This document shows, in pieces, positions 1 through 10,815 of a DNA stretch of 64,000 nt. Both the position numbers and the translations under genes were made by a program. Position 1 is the stretch's first letter. Each line of letters starts with the position of its first letter. The notes under the pieces were generated by a model that searched no databases, was not told the origin of the DNA, and saw only the letters and a list, made by a program, of their open reading frames with translations. The stretch comes from Gyrodactylus bullatarudis (lineage: Eukaryota; Platyhelminthes; Monogenea; Gyrodactylidea; Gyrodactylidae). The DNA is taken from assembly GCA_012064415.1 (NCBI GenBank), contig SSNU01000269.1:1-64000 (forward strand), read 5' to 3'.

Positions 1-123
1 TTAGAATGTTAAAAAGTTCATGATTAAGTGAAAAAAAAATCTTTGTAAAAAATTGAAAAATAACGAAATTATGTAGGTTTAAAATAGATGGACATATATG
101 TCCATCGGCACCGAAAGGGTTAA
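1..123 (-). mobile_element. Right-hand end of a piggyBac-like element (fragment)
   Basis: Read on the minus strand from 123, the sequence starts with TTAA followed by CCCTTTCGGTGCC and then a perfect 20-bp palindrome at 87-106. A TTAA target site directly followed by CCCTTT is typical of piggyBac-superfamily termini. The body of the element would lie to the left and is cut by the window edge. No transposase is visible, so the assignment rests only on the terminus and target site. Confidence 0.5.
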
Positions 124-260
124 TATAATCACAGACCCAACCAAAAGAGCTTATATTGAATATAGATTTATAAATAACGTATAAAGACTGGACATAATTT
201 CATATAAATGATAAAATTTGTAGTAAGGTATCTGAATAGTTTGGCAATGTAAAATTAAAA

Positions 261-578
261 TTATAAAAAAATGAAAACTCGTAAATCTGCAAGAAATTCA
301 TTAATTATCTGGTTTATGAAGGTGAGAATTAAGAAGAGATATTGAATAATCCAATTGGATCTTATATGAGACATTATTAATTTTAGACTAATAAGGTTCT
401 CACAGTCGGCTAATTCAAATTTTGCGTAGATAGAATTAAAAGCAGACAATATAAAATTAGATTTAAATTTTTCATAACGTAGATTGTAGCTACTATGAGT
501 TGTGGAATAAGTTTCCGTGAATTTTTCACGAAGAATGCATATCTGCGAACCCAGAGTGATCCAAATCGATGGGTTCAT
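261..578 (-). CDS. Unrecognised 105-aa ORF
   Basis: An uninterrupted ATG ORF of 105 codons with a coding-like codon pattern (many GAA, GCA, GAT and AAT codons) in a region otherwise full of stops. I do not recognise the protein. It has hydrophobic stretches near the C-terminus but no clear signal peptide. The start codon lies within the left arm of the palindromic repeat that follows, so the first codons may have been supplied by the repeat. It could equally be an exon of a longer gene, or chance. Confidence 0.33.
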   Translation of the reverse strand: MNPSIWITLGSQICILREKFTETYSTTHSSYNLRYEKFKSNFILSAFNSIYAKFELADCENLISLKLIMSHIRSNWIIQYLFLILTFINQIINEFLADLRVFIFL

Positions 579-990
579 ACTATAGACGATTCCTCTTTTC
601 GAGTTTTAATGTTACCGTGAATCAATCCGGGTACAGAATTCAAGATCATCGAGGGAATTGAGTTTTTCGGGAATTAACCGTAACTCTTGAAACATTTAAT
701 TTCAAAAATTCTCACTTGTGCTGATTGCTCGATATTTGAAGCAATTCTTGATAGACAAAAATAACAGTCCTTGTCGTGATTGAAAGGGATTGACTAAGCT
801 TTTATCATATTCCTGTTTGACGAACAATTTGGATATTTGACTTTTTTAAGGCAAGATTTGCAGACTGATGAGGGAGAAAATTCTATCTACCCGGATTGAT
901 ACTTCTTCGTAAGAATCCCTGCTTTCACAGGATTCACGGTAACATTATAACTCGGAAAGACGGGTCTATAGTATTAACCCATCGATTTGG
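561..990. repeat. Foldback repeat FB1
   Basis: Inverted repeat. CCAAATCGATGGGTT at 561 recurs in reverse complement at about 976-990, and matching blocks continue inwards (ACTATAGAC; AATGTTACCGTGAATC). The arms are about 65 nt with small gaps and the centre differs. No coding sequence is seen inside. It sits just upstream of the gene starting at 1065 and may affect its promoter. Confidence 0.7.
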
Positions 991-1064
991 ACTCTAGTGT
1001 TAATTCTCACAACGTGAAATAGGAGAAAGGGGGTCTGCTATACGATGACTCAGTGAGAAAGAGT

Positions 1065-1943
1065 ATGACGTAGTTGTTTGGCTTGGTAAATAGAGTGGGG
1101 TCTCAATTGTGAAAACACTATTCTTGTTGTTTAATTTTAGGGCAGAGGAAGAAAAAATATTCATTTCATCTACTCGAATTCTATTGGCTAATCAATGTGA
1201 TAGTTTAAGGTTTGGCATTAAATACTATCTCTGGTCATCATGTATTGAATTGACTGTATAATAAATTTAAAAATTAAAGATTCTTTCAAATTTATTTTTA
1301 AATCTTATTCTAATGAAAACAAAGAATTTTACACATTTTAAATACCACCAAAATAATTCTAATTATTTAACAAAGAAAAAATTCAACAGGTGCTTCAAAT
1401 TCATAACTATATAAATACGATTAAGTTTGAACTGTAAACGATTGTAAAAAAGATGCATATTTTTTCATGATCTCTCTGAGTTCTTCTATAGAAATAATTT
1501 CGTTTCAGTGTGAGTGCATTGGTTAATTTCAAAGTCAATAACGGTCTCGCTTGTTTAATGGGGCGTACAGGACTATCAGAAGAAATTGTGCTAACGGCTT
1601 GTCAAGCTAGAATAGATAGCGTATCTCAAGATGTATTCTCAGCACATTTTGATTCCATCAGAGGTTTAAACATTACTGATACAAATCCTAGTTGTAATTT
1701 TGGACAAAAAGAATATAAAATGTTAAAAATATTAAAAAAGGATTAAATCGACCGGAATTCAAATTAGCTTTCCAGTCCGGAGCAGATAGAGAAGTTTATT
1801 CAAATCAAGATGAGGACTCGATAAAAACATGGGATCTTTCCGCTTTATTGGGAGACCTTATTATAGAAAAATTATTTTTATTGGAACATCTTATTTTTAA
1901 TGGAACACGAGTAATTACTAATAACCCCCCCCCCCCTAATTAA
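1065..1943 (+). CDS. Five-exon gene of unknown function, 3' end altered by a transposon
   Basis: Model with CDS segments 1065-1069, 1141-1255, 1390-1433, 1509-1693 and 1768-1943. Introns are 71, 134, 75 and 74 nt, all GT-AG with agreeing phases. The start ATG ends in a split codon completed in exon 2 (MT then AEEEKIFISS). The longest exon reads ...NGLACLMGRTGLSEEIV... Before the transposon insertion the last exon would have ended ...LIKEYPKPKDND and a stop at 2870-2872, about 158 aa. Now it reads into the transposon terminus and stops at 1941-1943. An alternative to intron 4 is a one-base loss in the A-run near 1733-1738, which would make this a pseudogene. I do not recognise the family. Confidence 0.55.
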
Positions 1944-2838
1944 GTATTATTTATCAATCAGAATGCAGCAAGTGATTTCTATACATATAGTTTCTTTCGG
2001 CTGGATACGGCTGGGTTCTTTGCCATAAGATATAAGTCAAATGACTTAGTTTAGTACTGTTTCGTGAAAAGTTGTATTGAATTAGATACATATATGCTGA
2101 TAATTTGATAAAAAGGTTGAATCCAAAAATTTCCTACTTTTGAAAAATAACTTTACTAAGAAAATGCAATTTAAAACAAAGCTCAAAGAATCTTTCCTTT
2201 TTGTTTGAATATATATTATTTGTCGATATTATGAAAAAAAAGTCCAACCAATTTATCAATTACCACCATTTGAGCCAACAAATGAGGATTAATTTAGTCT
2301 CAAAAGAAGGAAGATTTTCAGGAATGAGCACCGATGTCTTTGATTGTCGACTTTCTAACCATGCAGCTCAACGTTTGATCAAGTTTCAATGACGGAGTTT
2401 CAGTAAGTATTTCTGTTGATTCTTATGGGATTCGCTTTTGGTTTTATGCTCAAATCGTATATCTATATGTGTCCAATCTAAGTTTCAAAGAGTTTATCCT
2501 GTCCTTTCTTCCTTCAAAAACTATCTCACATTTTGTAATTGACATAATTTTATCAAATACATTTTCTCGTATATACTCATCAATTTGTTGTCTTTTCCTC
2601 TCCAATGATGGTCAGGGGTTTTAAATGTGCTGAAGATGGATTTGGCACTCATTTTCCGCTGAAAACAGTGAATTTTCCCATTTTCACAAAAACTAACTTA
2701 TTTTCCTATCTAAATGTATAGAAATCACTTGCTGCATTCTGATTGGTCGAGATAAACAATACTTAATTAGGGGGGGGGTATTAGTAATTACTCGCGTTCC
2801 ATTAAAAATAAGATGTTCCAATAAAAATAATTTTTCTG
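1864..2838. mobile_element. 975-bp TA-flanked DNA transposon with terminal inverted repeats
   Basis: The ends are inverted repeats of more than 100 nt, including a C12 tract at the left and a G-run at the right. The right end, read inwards, is CAGAAAAATTATTTTTATTG; the left differs at the first base. TA dinucleotides at 1862-1863 and 2839-2840 fit a Tc1/mariner-type duplication. No transposase is present. An internal 56-aa coding-like peptide (ATG near 2231) is not a known transposase. A related truncated right half lies at 21660-21823. Removing the element and one TA restores an open reading frame in the flanking gene. Confidence 0.85.
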
Positions 2839-3076
2839 TAAAGAATACCCAAAGCCAAAAGATAATGATTAAACTATTGAAAACTAATAAAAATATGAAA
2901 TAATATTAATTTAAAATATAATACCGAATTGTATTCAGTTTCAAAAAAAAGGAAAAATTTCAATTTTCTCAAAAGTTGAGTTATCTAATGATCAAAATCA
3001 ATTAGTTAAATCAACTAATTGCCTGACAACTTGCAAGAAAGATCAAATTATTATAAAGTCTTATAACTAAGTGTTG

Positions 3077-3765
3077 AACTTTTGAAGAAATAAAAATAAA
3101 ATCAAATTTATTCAATAAGGAAGGCTTCTTCCTATTGAGATACTTAGGCATCATTCAAGAAATAGAAAATATTTTTGGAATTACAGTACGACCTGAGACT
3201 TATCTGTCAAAAATTACCCTCTCCTCTCTGCCCCTTTTCAGCTCTATTTACATATATCGGTTCTCTTTCGCTTCTAAAGATTTCATTTTAGAGAACAAAT
3301 TCAAATTTGAGTGAGAAAATATGCATACCTTTGTAGAAGCATGCTATGCCGATAACTAACACCAGACATTCATAAGGAATTATTACTAAATTCATTATTT
3401 GTCTATATTACATGACTGTACTTAAAAGCATGTACTCTACTGGAATATAATTTGCCCCCACAATCAGTTAATACATTTGTCCTCTCAGATTTACATTAGG
3501 CAATGCTGGGATAAAGTAGTAGCAATTCAAATTTCACATGAATAGACACGACATTGGGTTACCCTGAAAGAATTCAAGACTATTATAGTCTGAAGTTTAT
3601 AGCAGGAGAAAGCATAGCAAATCCATATGGAAGGATGAATCATGCATCAATTTTATTGAATTTATCCATGCAAATTTTTGTTATTATACACCAGAAATGG
3701 TTGAAATTGTATTTGGAAATAAAATAAAATTTACAAAGCTTTCTGATTTAATCAATAGGACCTAA
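3077..3765 (+). other. Coding-like region with shifting frames (unresolved gene or pseudogene)
   Basis: An 81-codon open stretch (3077-3321, no ATG needed) has strongly coding composition, for example ENIFGITVRPETYLSKITL. It reaches a good donor (GTGAGA at 3311) and a possible 26-nt intron. Further coding-like stretches follow in different frames up to a stop near 3765, for example YPERIQDYYSLKFIAGE and then EMVEIVFGNKIKF. Some frame changes could be tiny introns (a 30-nt GTAGTA...ATAG candidate near 3512), but not all have splice signals. This is either several short exons or an old pseudogene. Family not recognised. Confidence 0.35.
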
Positions 3766-4026
3766 TTAAAGCACCTTTAATGACCTTTTTAAGCTCAAGT
3801 TAGATGAAAAAATACTCATGAAAATATTGGTTATAGACGTTTTTTGAGCAATTCAAACGAACTGAAAGTTTGAACTATGCGAGTGAATTGTTATCTCTAA
3901 AAAATTTCTTGAATATTGATCTTTAGTGGATCAGAGAAAAAATTAAAATAATCTTGAACTTGTAACCTAAGTTACTCTAAATGAAACTATTCTGCTAGAA
4001 AAATTCAAGAAATTTAGAGTCTAAAT

Positions 4027-4875
4027 ATGCAGACTAATATCTCCAAAGCAATTAGTAAGCATCTAATGACTAAAACAATTCTCCTAGTTGTATTTATTAC
4101 TTCTATGAAGTTACACCCAATATCAACACTAACGATAAAATATGTCATCCAGTTGATTTGGAACCGAAAGGATCAGTTATCGATGGAAAATTACGCGCTT
4201 TACATTGGTAACCTGCTCAAACATGGAACTGACAAGTAGTCCAGATAAGGAATGTAAGCTTGAATTTTCATCATTCTGTTCGCAGTGAACTTGAAATGCA
4301 CCGAGAAAGGATGGTTCTTTTCGAAACAAAGGTCCATTGGTAAACTATCATTGCCAAAAGAAAAGTCATCAAATAAATCCTACTTTGGTCATATCGGCTT
4401 AGTCGGTAGCACTGAGAATGGAATAAGTCTATTCCATTTTCCTCTTCAAGAGATCTCTGATGCTCAGAGAACTATTTTCTCTGCGCTGTTCCCTGGGATG
4501 ATGAAGGAGTCACGTCTAAGTAAAAGGTCCCCATTCTTGCAGATGAAATCACCAAACTTCAACCGAGACCTTTTCGATAAATACTTTGACGTTTCCAAGT
4601 ATCACTTACAAAATAACTTGGCAAATCAATGTGCTTACAGTTCTGTGTACATTTTCCCGACTTCTGTTACCATTACAACTTCAGAGAGAAATTTTCTCCA
4701 GAAATACTACGCTCCAAATGTAGATAATGTGGAAGAATCCAAAACCCAGATTAGTCCAACCACATATGTCCGTAATAATTTTAGATATTTTCCTGGTTAT
4801 TATCCAGGACCTGATACTATAATAGGATCATTTGGAAGAGTCACTATTGGCATAAGTGTTGGTATTGATTTCTAA
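4027..4875 (+). CDS. Multi-exon gene of unknown function
   Basis: Last exon: an open frame to the TAA at 4873-4875 reading ...FGRVTIGISVGIDF. A phase-compatible model starts at ATG 4027 (MQTNISKAI), with a donor GTAAGC at 4055, then ...TPNINTNDKICHPVDLEPKG... to a donor at 4208. A 42-nt intron ends at 4249, followed by ...SVRSELEMHRERMVLFETK to a donor at 4340. A 70-nt intron ends at 4409, then the final exon. The final exon is also open further upstream in its own frame (from 4285), so other splicing is possible. Tyr, Asn and Ser are frequent and there is no membrane segment. The family is not recognised. Confidence 0.5.
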
Positions 4876-6159
4876 TAAAATTCTTTATAAAATGCCTATT
4901 AAAGAACTTTTCTTCATCATAAGGTGTTTAGCCGAAGTGTCTAAAGTAATAATTAGTCTTCTTTAAAACTTCTGGAATAGAGGTCTTATATTTTTCCTTA
5001 AATTTAAAAAATTATAATTTTCCTACGATTATTTTGTGACAATTTAATCTTGATAACAATAATAATAAATGTCACAAAAAGTCTTTATCAAACTCTATAA
5101 AAATAATTTTTAATCAATTCTAAATGAATATTATTCTTTCTGTCTAAGAAATTAATGTTGACAGCACTCTGTTAAATTTCAGATATCACAAGTATCCAAT
5201 TACTTTAATGATAATTTAATTTTTCTATCTAAGCCAAAAATATCAGTTTTTTTCAGGAAAAAAGATAATGTATCTCCAATAATACTTAAAGTGAAAATTA
5301 AATAGAATAATTAAGATTTTGAGCTATTTGTTTCTGTATTGAACCAACCAAAACTCAGAGAACCAAAAATTTGATTGATTTTCATTGGTTAAACAATTTC
5401 AATGAATTAGCTAGAACTTACTACATTGAAATATTTGCTTAAAAGTTGGTGTTTGTAATTTGATTTATTCATCTTTTAATTATAATTGTTAAATTATATT
5501 ATGTTTGATTTATGAGAAAAAAATTTTCACGTTAAAATCAATAGGAAAAAACAAAAGGAAAATAAATCAAACTACTAATTAAAACATTTTTTCAATTTTC
5601 TTTAGGAAAGTTCATCAATCACGATAGGGAAATAATCGATTCAAGAACAAAAAAAGTAATTTTTCAATCTCTAAGATATAATTTTATGCTCAAATTCAGT
5701 TGTTTTATGTTTGATCTTGTAGAGAAAGAGAATTTATTTGAAGAAATAAATACATCTTGAGGGAGATTCAGTTGATTTCTCTAAATCTACTCTGAGCTGG
5801 CATTTTTATCAATGAGCTTTGAATTACAGATATTCAATTCAAATGGATATCAATATTAATTTTTAACAATTTTAGCAGGTTAAATCATTTTTACGGTGTT
5901 TAATTCTTGTGTCAAAATTGAAAACAAAATTCGCTCTTAAAATTATTTTATAATCATGCTACTTTTAATTTGAAAGTAGATATGCATTTAAAGAATCAAT
6001 TATTCGTCTTATGCTGATTTTTAACATAGAATCAGAATCTAATTCAGTTTCTTGAGATCGTTCCAATGATGTATAAACATCCATTTATTGGGAGATAATA
6101 GAGCAGAAATTTGCCAATATTTTCCTCTTGCCATCTTTTAGTTCATGCAAAAGCAATCG
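4876..6159. other. AT-rich stretch without recognisable features
   Basis: No open frame with coding-like composition, no inverted repeat and no similarity to the repeat families elsewhere in the window was seen. It is dominated by A and T runs. Confidence 0.5.
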
Positions 6160-7330
6160 TTTATGCAATATGAATAAGAAAAACCACCCGAACCTAAAAA
6201 GGCTAAATATAAAAAAAGTTTAATTTGATCGGATATGGAAGGTTTCGAGAAGGTGACTTATTCCAATGCTAATTAGATTGAAGAAAAGAATTAGAATAGT
6301 GGAGACAAGAGATTAATTTTAGAACCATAAAGCTAATGAAAATGCGATAAAGTAAACTTGAAGAATCTAAATCTAGTTAAGGAGGTTCTTTTGATCTTAA
6401 CTCATCTTTAGAAGATCCGAAAAATTTTGGCGTTACTTCCTAATGAAATTATTTTTATTCTAGACAGTTCTGCCACTGCTTTGTATCTTGTACAGCTATG
6501 GTTAACAGAGATAAATTATTGTCTATTGTCAAACTATATATAAAATTGCTAGATAAATTCTAAAAAATAAAACATTGTAGTAAGTAGGAACAAGAGAATT
6601 ATGAAATATATTTCCATCTTCTTGTTAACTGATCATGCCTTTTTTATTTGTTCGTGATTAATTTACAGTAGCGGCAACAAAACAGATTATAATAACACAA
6701 GAATCATTCAAACATTAACATATTTTGATCTCTCTTCTGTTGCTAATCTCCCTTTAAGCTGAATTCATCATAGTTCTTGAAAATTAACAAAAATACATTC
6801 AATATCTACTCTCCTTAAGCATCAAGGATTTCTACATGTTTTTTATTCGGTAACGCTAAAGGTTAATTTAGATATCGAGGACTTGATATTTTTCATTATA
6901 ATGTTTGAATTTATGTTTAACTGGGTATTTTGTCGATTATAAAAGGTCTGTTACGTTACAATTTACGTCCAAAATTCTATCCACCATATTTGTTAATTTG
7001 AAGCATTGAGTAACAAGTCATGATGAACTTTAATCATTGAATTATTCTTTTGATGTTTTTGACTTAGATTTTAAGCTAAAATATTTTCATCCCATAAAGT
7101 GCGCGAAAATCTTTGGTGGGAATTTAAATAGAGAAAATTGATTTTCGTAAAGTCTGGGACCAAGAAGGCAATATTAAAATTTCATCTACCTCTAATATTT
7201 GAATCAAATTTCAAATGAGAAAAAGGGAATAGTTTTAATCCATGTGGAATCTGAAATTTTCATTAGATTCTTGATAAAAGTAGAAATGGCCTTCAGTGCA
7301 TAAGTCGTTTGTAAGTTGACCGTAACTCAA
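6160..7330 (+). pseudogene. Degraded coding-like sequence
   Basis: Two blocks read like protein in one strand but are broken by stops and frame changes. At about 6160-6545 one frame gives EKPPEPKKAKYKKS and later LLPNEIIFILDSSATAL, with several in-frame stops. At about 6930-7310 one frame gives SFDVFDLDFKLKYFHPIKCA, then shifts to FRKVWDQEGNIK and again to a C-terminal block. No splice sites explain the changes. Interpreted as remnants of one or two old genes or elements; family unknown. Confidence 0.25.
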
Positions 7331-8485
7331 CTAAGATTGGATTTCTTTTAAGGTAATCAATAGGAAATTGCATTTAAAAATTGAATTCATATCATTGCCA
7401 AAACTGTTGAATGTATCATACAGTATTTCAATATTTCAAACAGATATATTTAAAATTTGAAATTAATAGCCTAAACCTCTATTATTTTAGTTTATTAGTA
7501 GCCACCAGGGAAAGTCAACCTAGTTTCTCTTGAATGAGTCAGAACAAAGGGGGGAAAACAATCATTCACTTTTAAAGAGCGTATGAAATAGAAAAAAATT
7601 GGCTTCTTTTCAATGAAAATTAGATCGAAAAATAAAAAATCTGTCGAATGACCTCAAGAAATTTATGCAATGACCAAATTATGTGTATTTTTTTTAAATG
7701 ATTCATTTCTCCCCATTTTTTCTCGAATAATATCACTCACGAGAAAGACAGAGAAATAACAATCTAGGGTTACATTGTATTATATAATTCTTCTAGTTAA
7801 ATGTCAGTTCAATAGATTTGATTCAAATTTTAGTAAAAAGAAAATTGAAATTCACCTTTGTTTCTTCCGAGTAGGGGATAGCTTGGAAAAAATCAATTCT
7901 CAGATGTTAAATTTTAACTTTTTTCGAGCTTCGATCATCAATCAAAAAAAGTCAGGGTAAACAATATATTTTTTCTCCTTGATCTGAACCGATTTTTTGG
8001 ATCAAAAATTCTGGTTTTTCAGTTTTTTAAATTTCTAACTCATCAAATAAACTTTTTGGGAAATTATTATTTTTAAATATTTTTCAGACCTTTTTTTTAA
8101 TTCGTATATACTTTGAGTTCTGAGTTTGATCGAGAAAAAAATTTTTCTTCCTTGGTCGTTATCTTCCGCTTTTTATCTTCGCTTATATCATTTGACTTGC
8201 AATGAAAAATTAACTAGGTAAAACTGTCATCATTTATCCCTAAAACAAGTTCTCTACATTCAAGATATTCAAGGTTTATTTGATAAAATTATAAAAGCTC
8301 GCTAGACTGGGTTTGATTGAAATTTAAAAACAATAATTAATGTTTATTTCATCAAAAATTAAATTTAACAAGTGCTTTTGATTAATTGTCAGTAACAAAA
8401 ACTAATAAAAGAAAGTATCTAATCTCAGAAACTCTCAATGTGATCGATAAAATTTGGTTCTTTGTGATGGAATTGTCTAAGGAAT

Positions 8486-8817
8486 TTATCTTGCAATGGA
8501 CAATGGAACCGCAATCGCAATTATTATTATTATCACCACTATAACCGCGATAATTGTAAAGATTATAATGTTCCATTTACGATTAGCACATCTTTCCTTT
8601 TTCTTGACAGCTGTGGCCGTTTTTGCAAATCGGCGAGACTAAAATACAAATCAGAAAACAGTTAAGATCTTACCTCATCTGTAAGATCTTCTGTGCTCTT
8701 TTGGAGGACGTTAATTTTATCTTGACGCTCAGCGAGTTGATCAAAGTTTTGGGAAACTGCCAACTTTGCCCCCGCGACATCACTCCTCAAAAACTCCAAA
8801 CTACGACTTGTAGACAT
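8486..8817 (-). CDS. R-SNARE, VAMP8/synaptobrevin-like, two exons with a 35-nt intron
   Basis: Exon 1 is 8817-8674 (48 codons from ATG, with an in-frame stop upstream). The intron 8673-8639 is 35 nt (GTAAGA...TTTTAG), phase 0. Exon 2 is 8638-8486 (50 codons plus TAA). The 98-aa product has a heptad-repeat SNARE motif at about residues 7-60 with the zero-layer arginine in QLAERQD (Arg31), a basic juxtamembrane segment ending RKW, and one C-terminal transmembrane helix at about 72-95, almost all Ile/Val/Ala. Length and layout match short-N-terminus brevins such as VAMP8, tail-anchored proteins that drive fusion of vesicles or endosomes with Q-SNAREs. There is no longin domain. The intron falls inside the SNARE motif. 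Family assignment is firm, the exact orthologue is not. Confidence 0.93.
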
Positions 8818-9479
8818 TTTGTTGAAAAAGAACTCTGTTAAATGAGAGTGTCATTTTTATGAATAAAGAATCTTTGCTTGAATAGATTCATAGAAACACT
8901 TGTTTTTTCTCTATATAGAAAATATTCAATTCCAGGGTTTCAGCACTATTTTTTAAATAGTTAAGCTTTTGCCAATCAGCAGAAGAGGGAGCCTTCAGAT
9001 ACAAATTGATTTTGTACTCATAATTATGTAATGTATCGATCAAGTTTACTGAAGTGACAACTGATATGAATTCCTAACCTAGTAACTATTAGTATTGTTA
9101 ATTGATTCTTCAAGTACTTTTCTATTGCAGCAATCTTGAAAATTTTCAGACACCTGTTAGAAAAAAATGTAAATTCTAAATTAACATCTCTGATAAACTT
9201 TGATTTTAGTAAAAAAGTTTAAGAAAGTGTATAACTCTAATTTACTCGAAGGCAATACGATAAATCATCACTCTGATACATCCTAAGAGAATTAAAAACA
9301 TGCTTTTCGGGCTTTAAAAGTGTTAGCTACTGCGCTTAATCTATTTTCCATTAATTAGTAATGAAAAAAAAACAGGGAAGCCAGGTACAGAAAAAATGAA
9401 TTAAAATATGCTTATGAACTAGTTTTTCGATAATAAATAAATCATTGGGAAAAATTTATCAACCAAAATTTATAATAGG

Positions 9480-9875
9480 AAAGATATGCCGCATCATGAG
9501 AATTTCCAGAGGGTTTAACCCAATAATGTATCCCGATTTCGATGAACTTGAGAGACGATAGAAAAATATTTTCTCCCAGCATAAAGATGGATCCGCTAAA
9601 AGCAAAAGTATGAAGAAGATTATTTATCTAAATTAAGGGAAACATTAGATATTTTGCCTGACAGGATAATCTTATACCAGAGAGAAATTTCTCGTCCAGT
9701 CCATGAGAGAGAGAGTGAGTGTGATGTTTAACTCTCTATACCCATAACCCCCCCCCCATATAGCTAGAAGAATTTCAAGAGTCAATTTTTCTTTCAAAAC
9801 TTGACAAAGTGCATTCCATTATTCGCTTCTATGTATTTCTTTCCTTCTATTTTAACAAAATTTCCCCAGAAATAA
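9480..9875 (+). other. Coding-like exons of an upstream gene (partly resolved)
   Basis: The best-defined exon is 9764-9832. It follows an acceptor with a long C tract and reads LEEFQESIFLSKLDKVHSII. A 37-nt intron 9833-9869 (GTATTT...CCCCAG) follows, then AAA TAA at 9870-9875. Upstream, strongly coding-like sequence ends at a donor GTGAGT near 9716, with two competing frames (one contains RIILYQREISRPVHERE), and a further block contains GFNPIMYPDFDELERR near 9520. I could not fix one consistent model. Function unknown. Confidence 0.35.
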
Positions 9876-10207
9876 ATGAAGCAAAATTTTATCAGAGCAG
9901 AAGTTTATAAATTATACTCTGAGAATGAAAATCTGATCAGGCTCATTCAAAAAAACGAGCTTGATTCAATTTTTCTATTTCAAGTCATTTTAAGTGTCTC
10001 ACTTACCTAGCCATTATCTCAAGAGCAAGTATTTTGGCTAATCTATAAAACATTTGCCCCTTCTTGTTTTGAAAAAGAGACTAAAAACACCGATGAAATG
10101 AAAACGAATCCCTTGCGGTGAGTTTTCATGTATTTATTTCTTGGATTGATGAAGACAGTAAGGTAATTTATGGAATTAACCCTTATTTTTATCAAGTCAT
10201 AAAATAA
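9876..10207 (+). CDS. Three-exon gene, 87 aa, unknown function; contains the 40-nt cassette
   Basis: CDS segments are 9876-9983, 10011-10117 and 10159-10207. Introns are 27 nt (GTCATT...CCTAG) and 41 nt (GTGAGT...GACAG) with matching phases, and the total is 264 nt including TAA. It starts MKQNFIRAEVYKLYSENENL. The second exon contains PLSQEQVFWLIYKTF and ends in DEMKTNPLR at the donor. The ATG directly follows the TAA of the preceding reading frame (TAAATG). The end of exon 2 plus its donor is the 40-nt cassette also found at 22383 and 26367. No signal peptide or membrane helix. Family not recognised. Confidence 0.48.
10092..10131 (+). repeat. 40-nt palindromic exon/donor cassette, copy 1
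   Basis: GATGAAATGAAAACGAATCC followed by CTTGCGGTGAGTTTTCATGT. ATGAAAAC at the left pairs with GTTTTCAT at the right, enclosing a 16-nt loop that holds the GTGAGT donor. Identical to the copies at 22383-22422 and 26367-26406, which are in the opposite orientation, while the flanks differ. Confidence 0.9.
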
Positions 10208-10449
10208 TTACCTTATTTTGACCAAAAATCCGATCCTTTAATTCTTAATTTAACATTGAAAAATCAAACAGCGAGTAGGAAGATCATTTTCTGTCATATC
10301 GATTATCATTAATTAGAAAACTTGAAAGACTTATTTGAATACACAACAATAATGATGAATTCTAAATTATACTATTTTATGTATATTGATTTACTTTTAG
10401 ATTTTGTCTGAGAATCATACTTATTTGACTTTCCTTATCCAATCTTCAG

Positions 10450-10620
10450 ATTGAACAAACAGAAATAAACAAGAGATTTTCTAATATATCTGATTGGGAT
10501 AGCGATCACATTGATCTAATTAAATTCAGGTATTCGGTTGCACCTTTACGAAGATCAAAAAAACTCAACGCATCATTGGGTTTTCATTTTCCTAAAATAC
10601 TAAATATCTTTAGAGAATGA
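10450..10620 (+). CDS. Terminal exon of an unrecognised gene
   Basis: A 57-codon open stretch follows a strong pyrimidine-rich acceptor (...TCCAATCTTCAG) and ends at TGA. Composition is clearly coding-like: NISDWDSDHIDLIKFRYSVA, then a basic segment with LRRSKKL. Upstream exons were not found with certainty; GTATAT at about 10381 is a possible donor but the phases do not agree. No membrane segment. Family unknown. Confidence 0.45.
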   Translation: MEQTEINKRFSNISDWDSDHIDLIKFRYSVAPLRRSKKLNASLGFHFPKILNIFRE

Positions 10621-10815
10621 ATTTCATGAGACCATCTGTTTATTTCTTTTAATAATTAATTACCCGTATGTATTATTACAGTAGAATTAGAATACATGAT
10701 AATTTTACAAAGATTATACTGTATAAAGCAAGTAATTCTTATCTAGCCTCGAGATATGTTTTCTTTTTGATTTCAATGATATCAAATTTCGAGACAAATA
10801 AAGACTTTCATGTAA

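Noticed and set aside
3077..7330. Reassigned stop codons (ciliate-like code) to explain in-frame stops
   Set aside because: All three stops occur inside these stretches, frames also shift, and the well-supported genes (R-SNARE, transposase, 60855-61267) use TAA as a normal stop and CAA/CAG for Gln.
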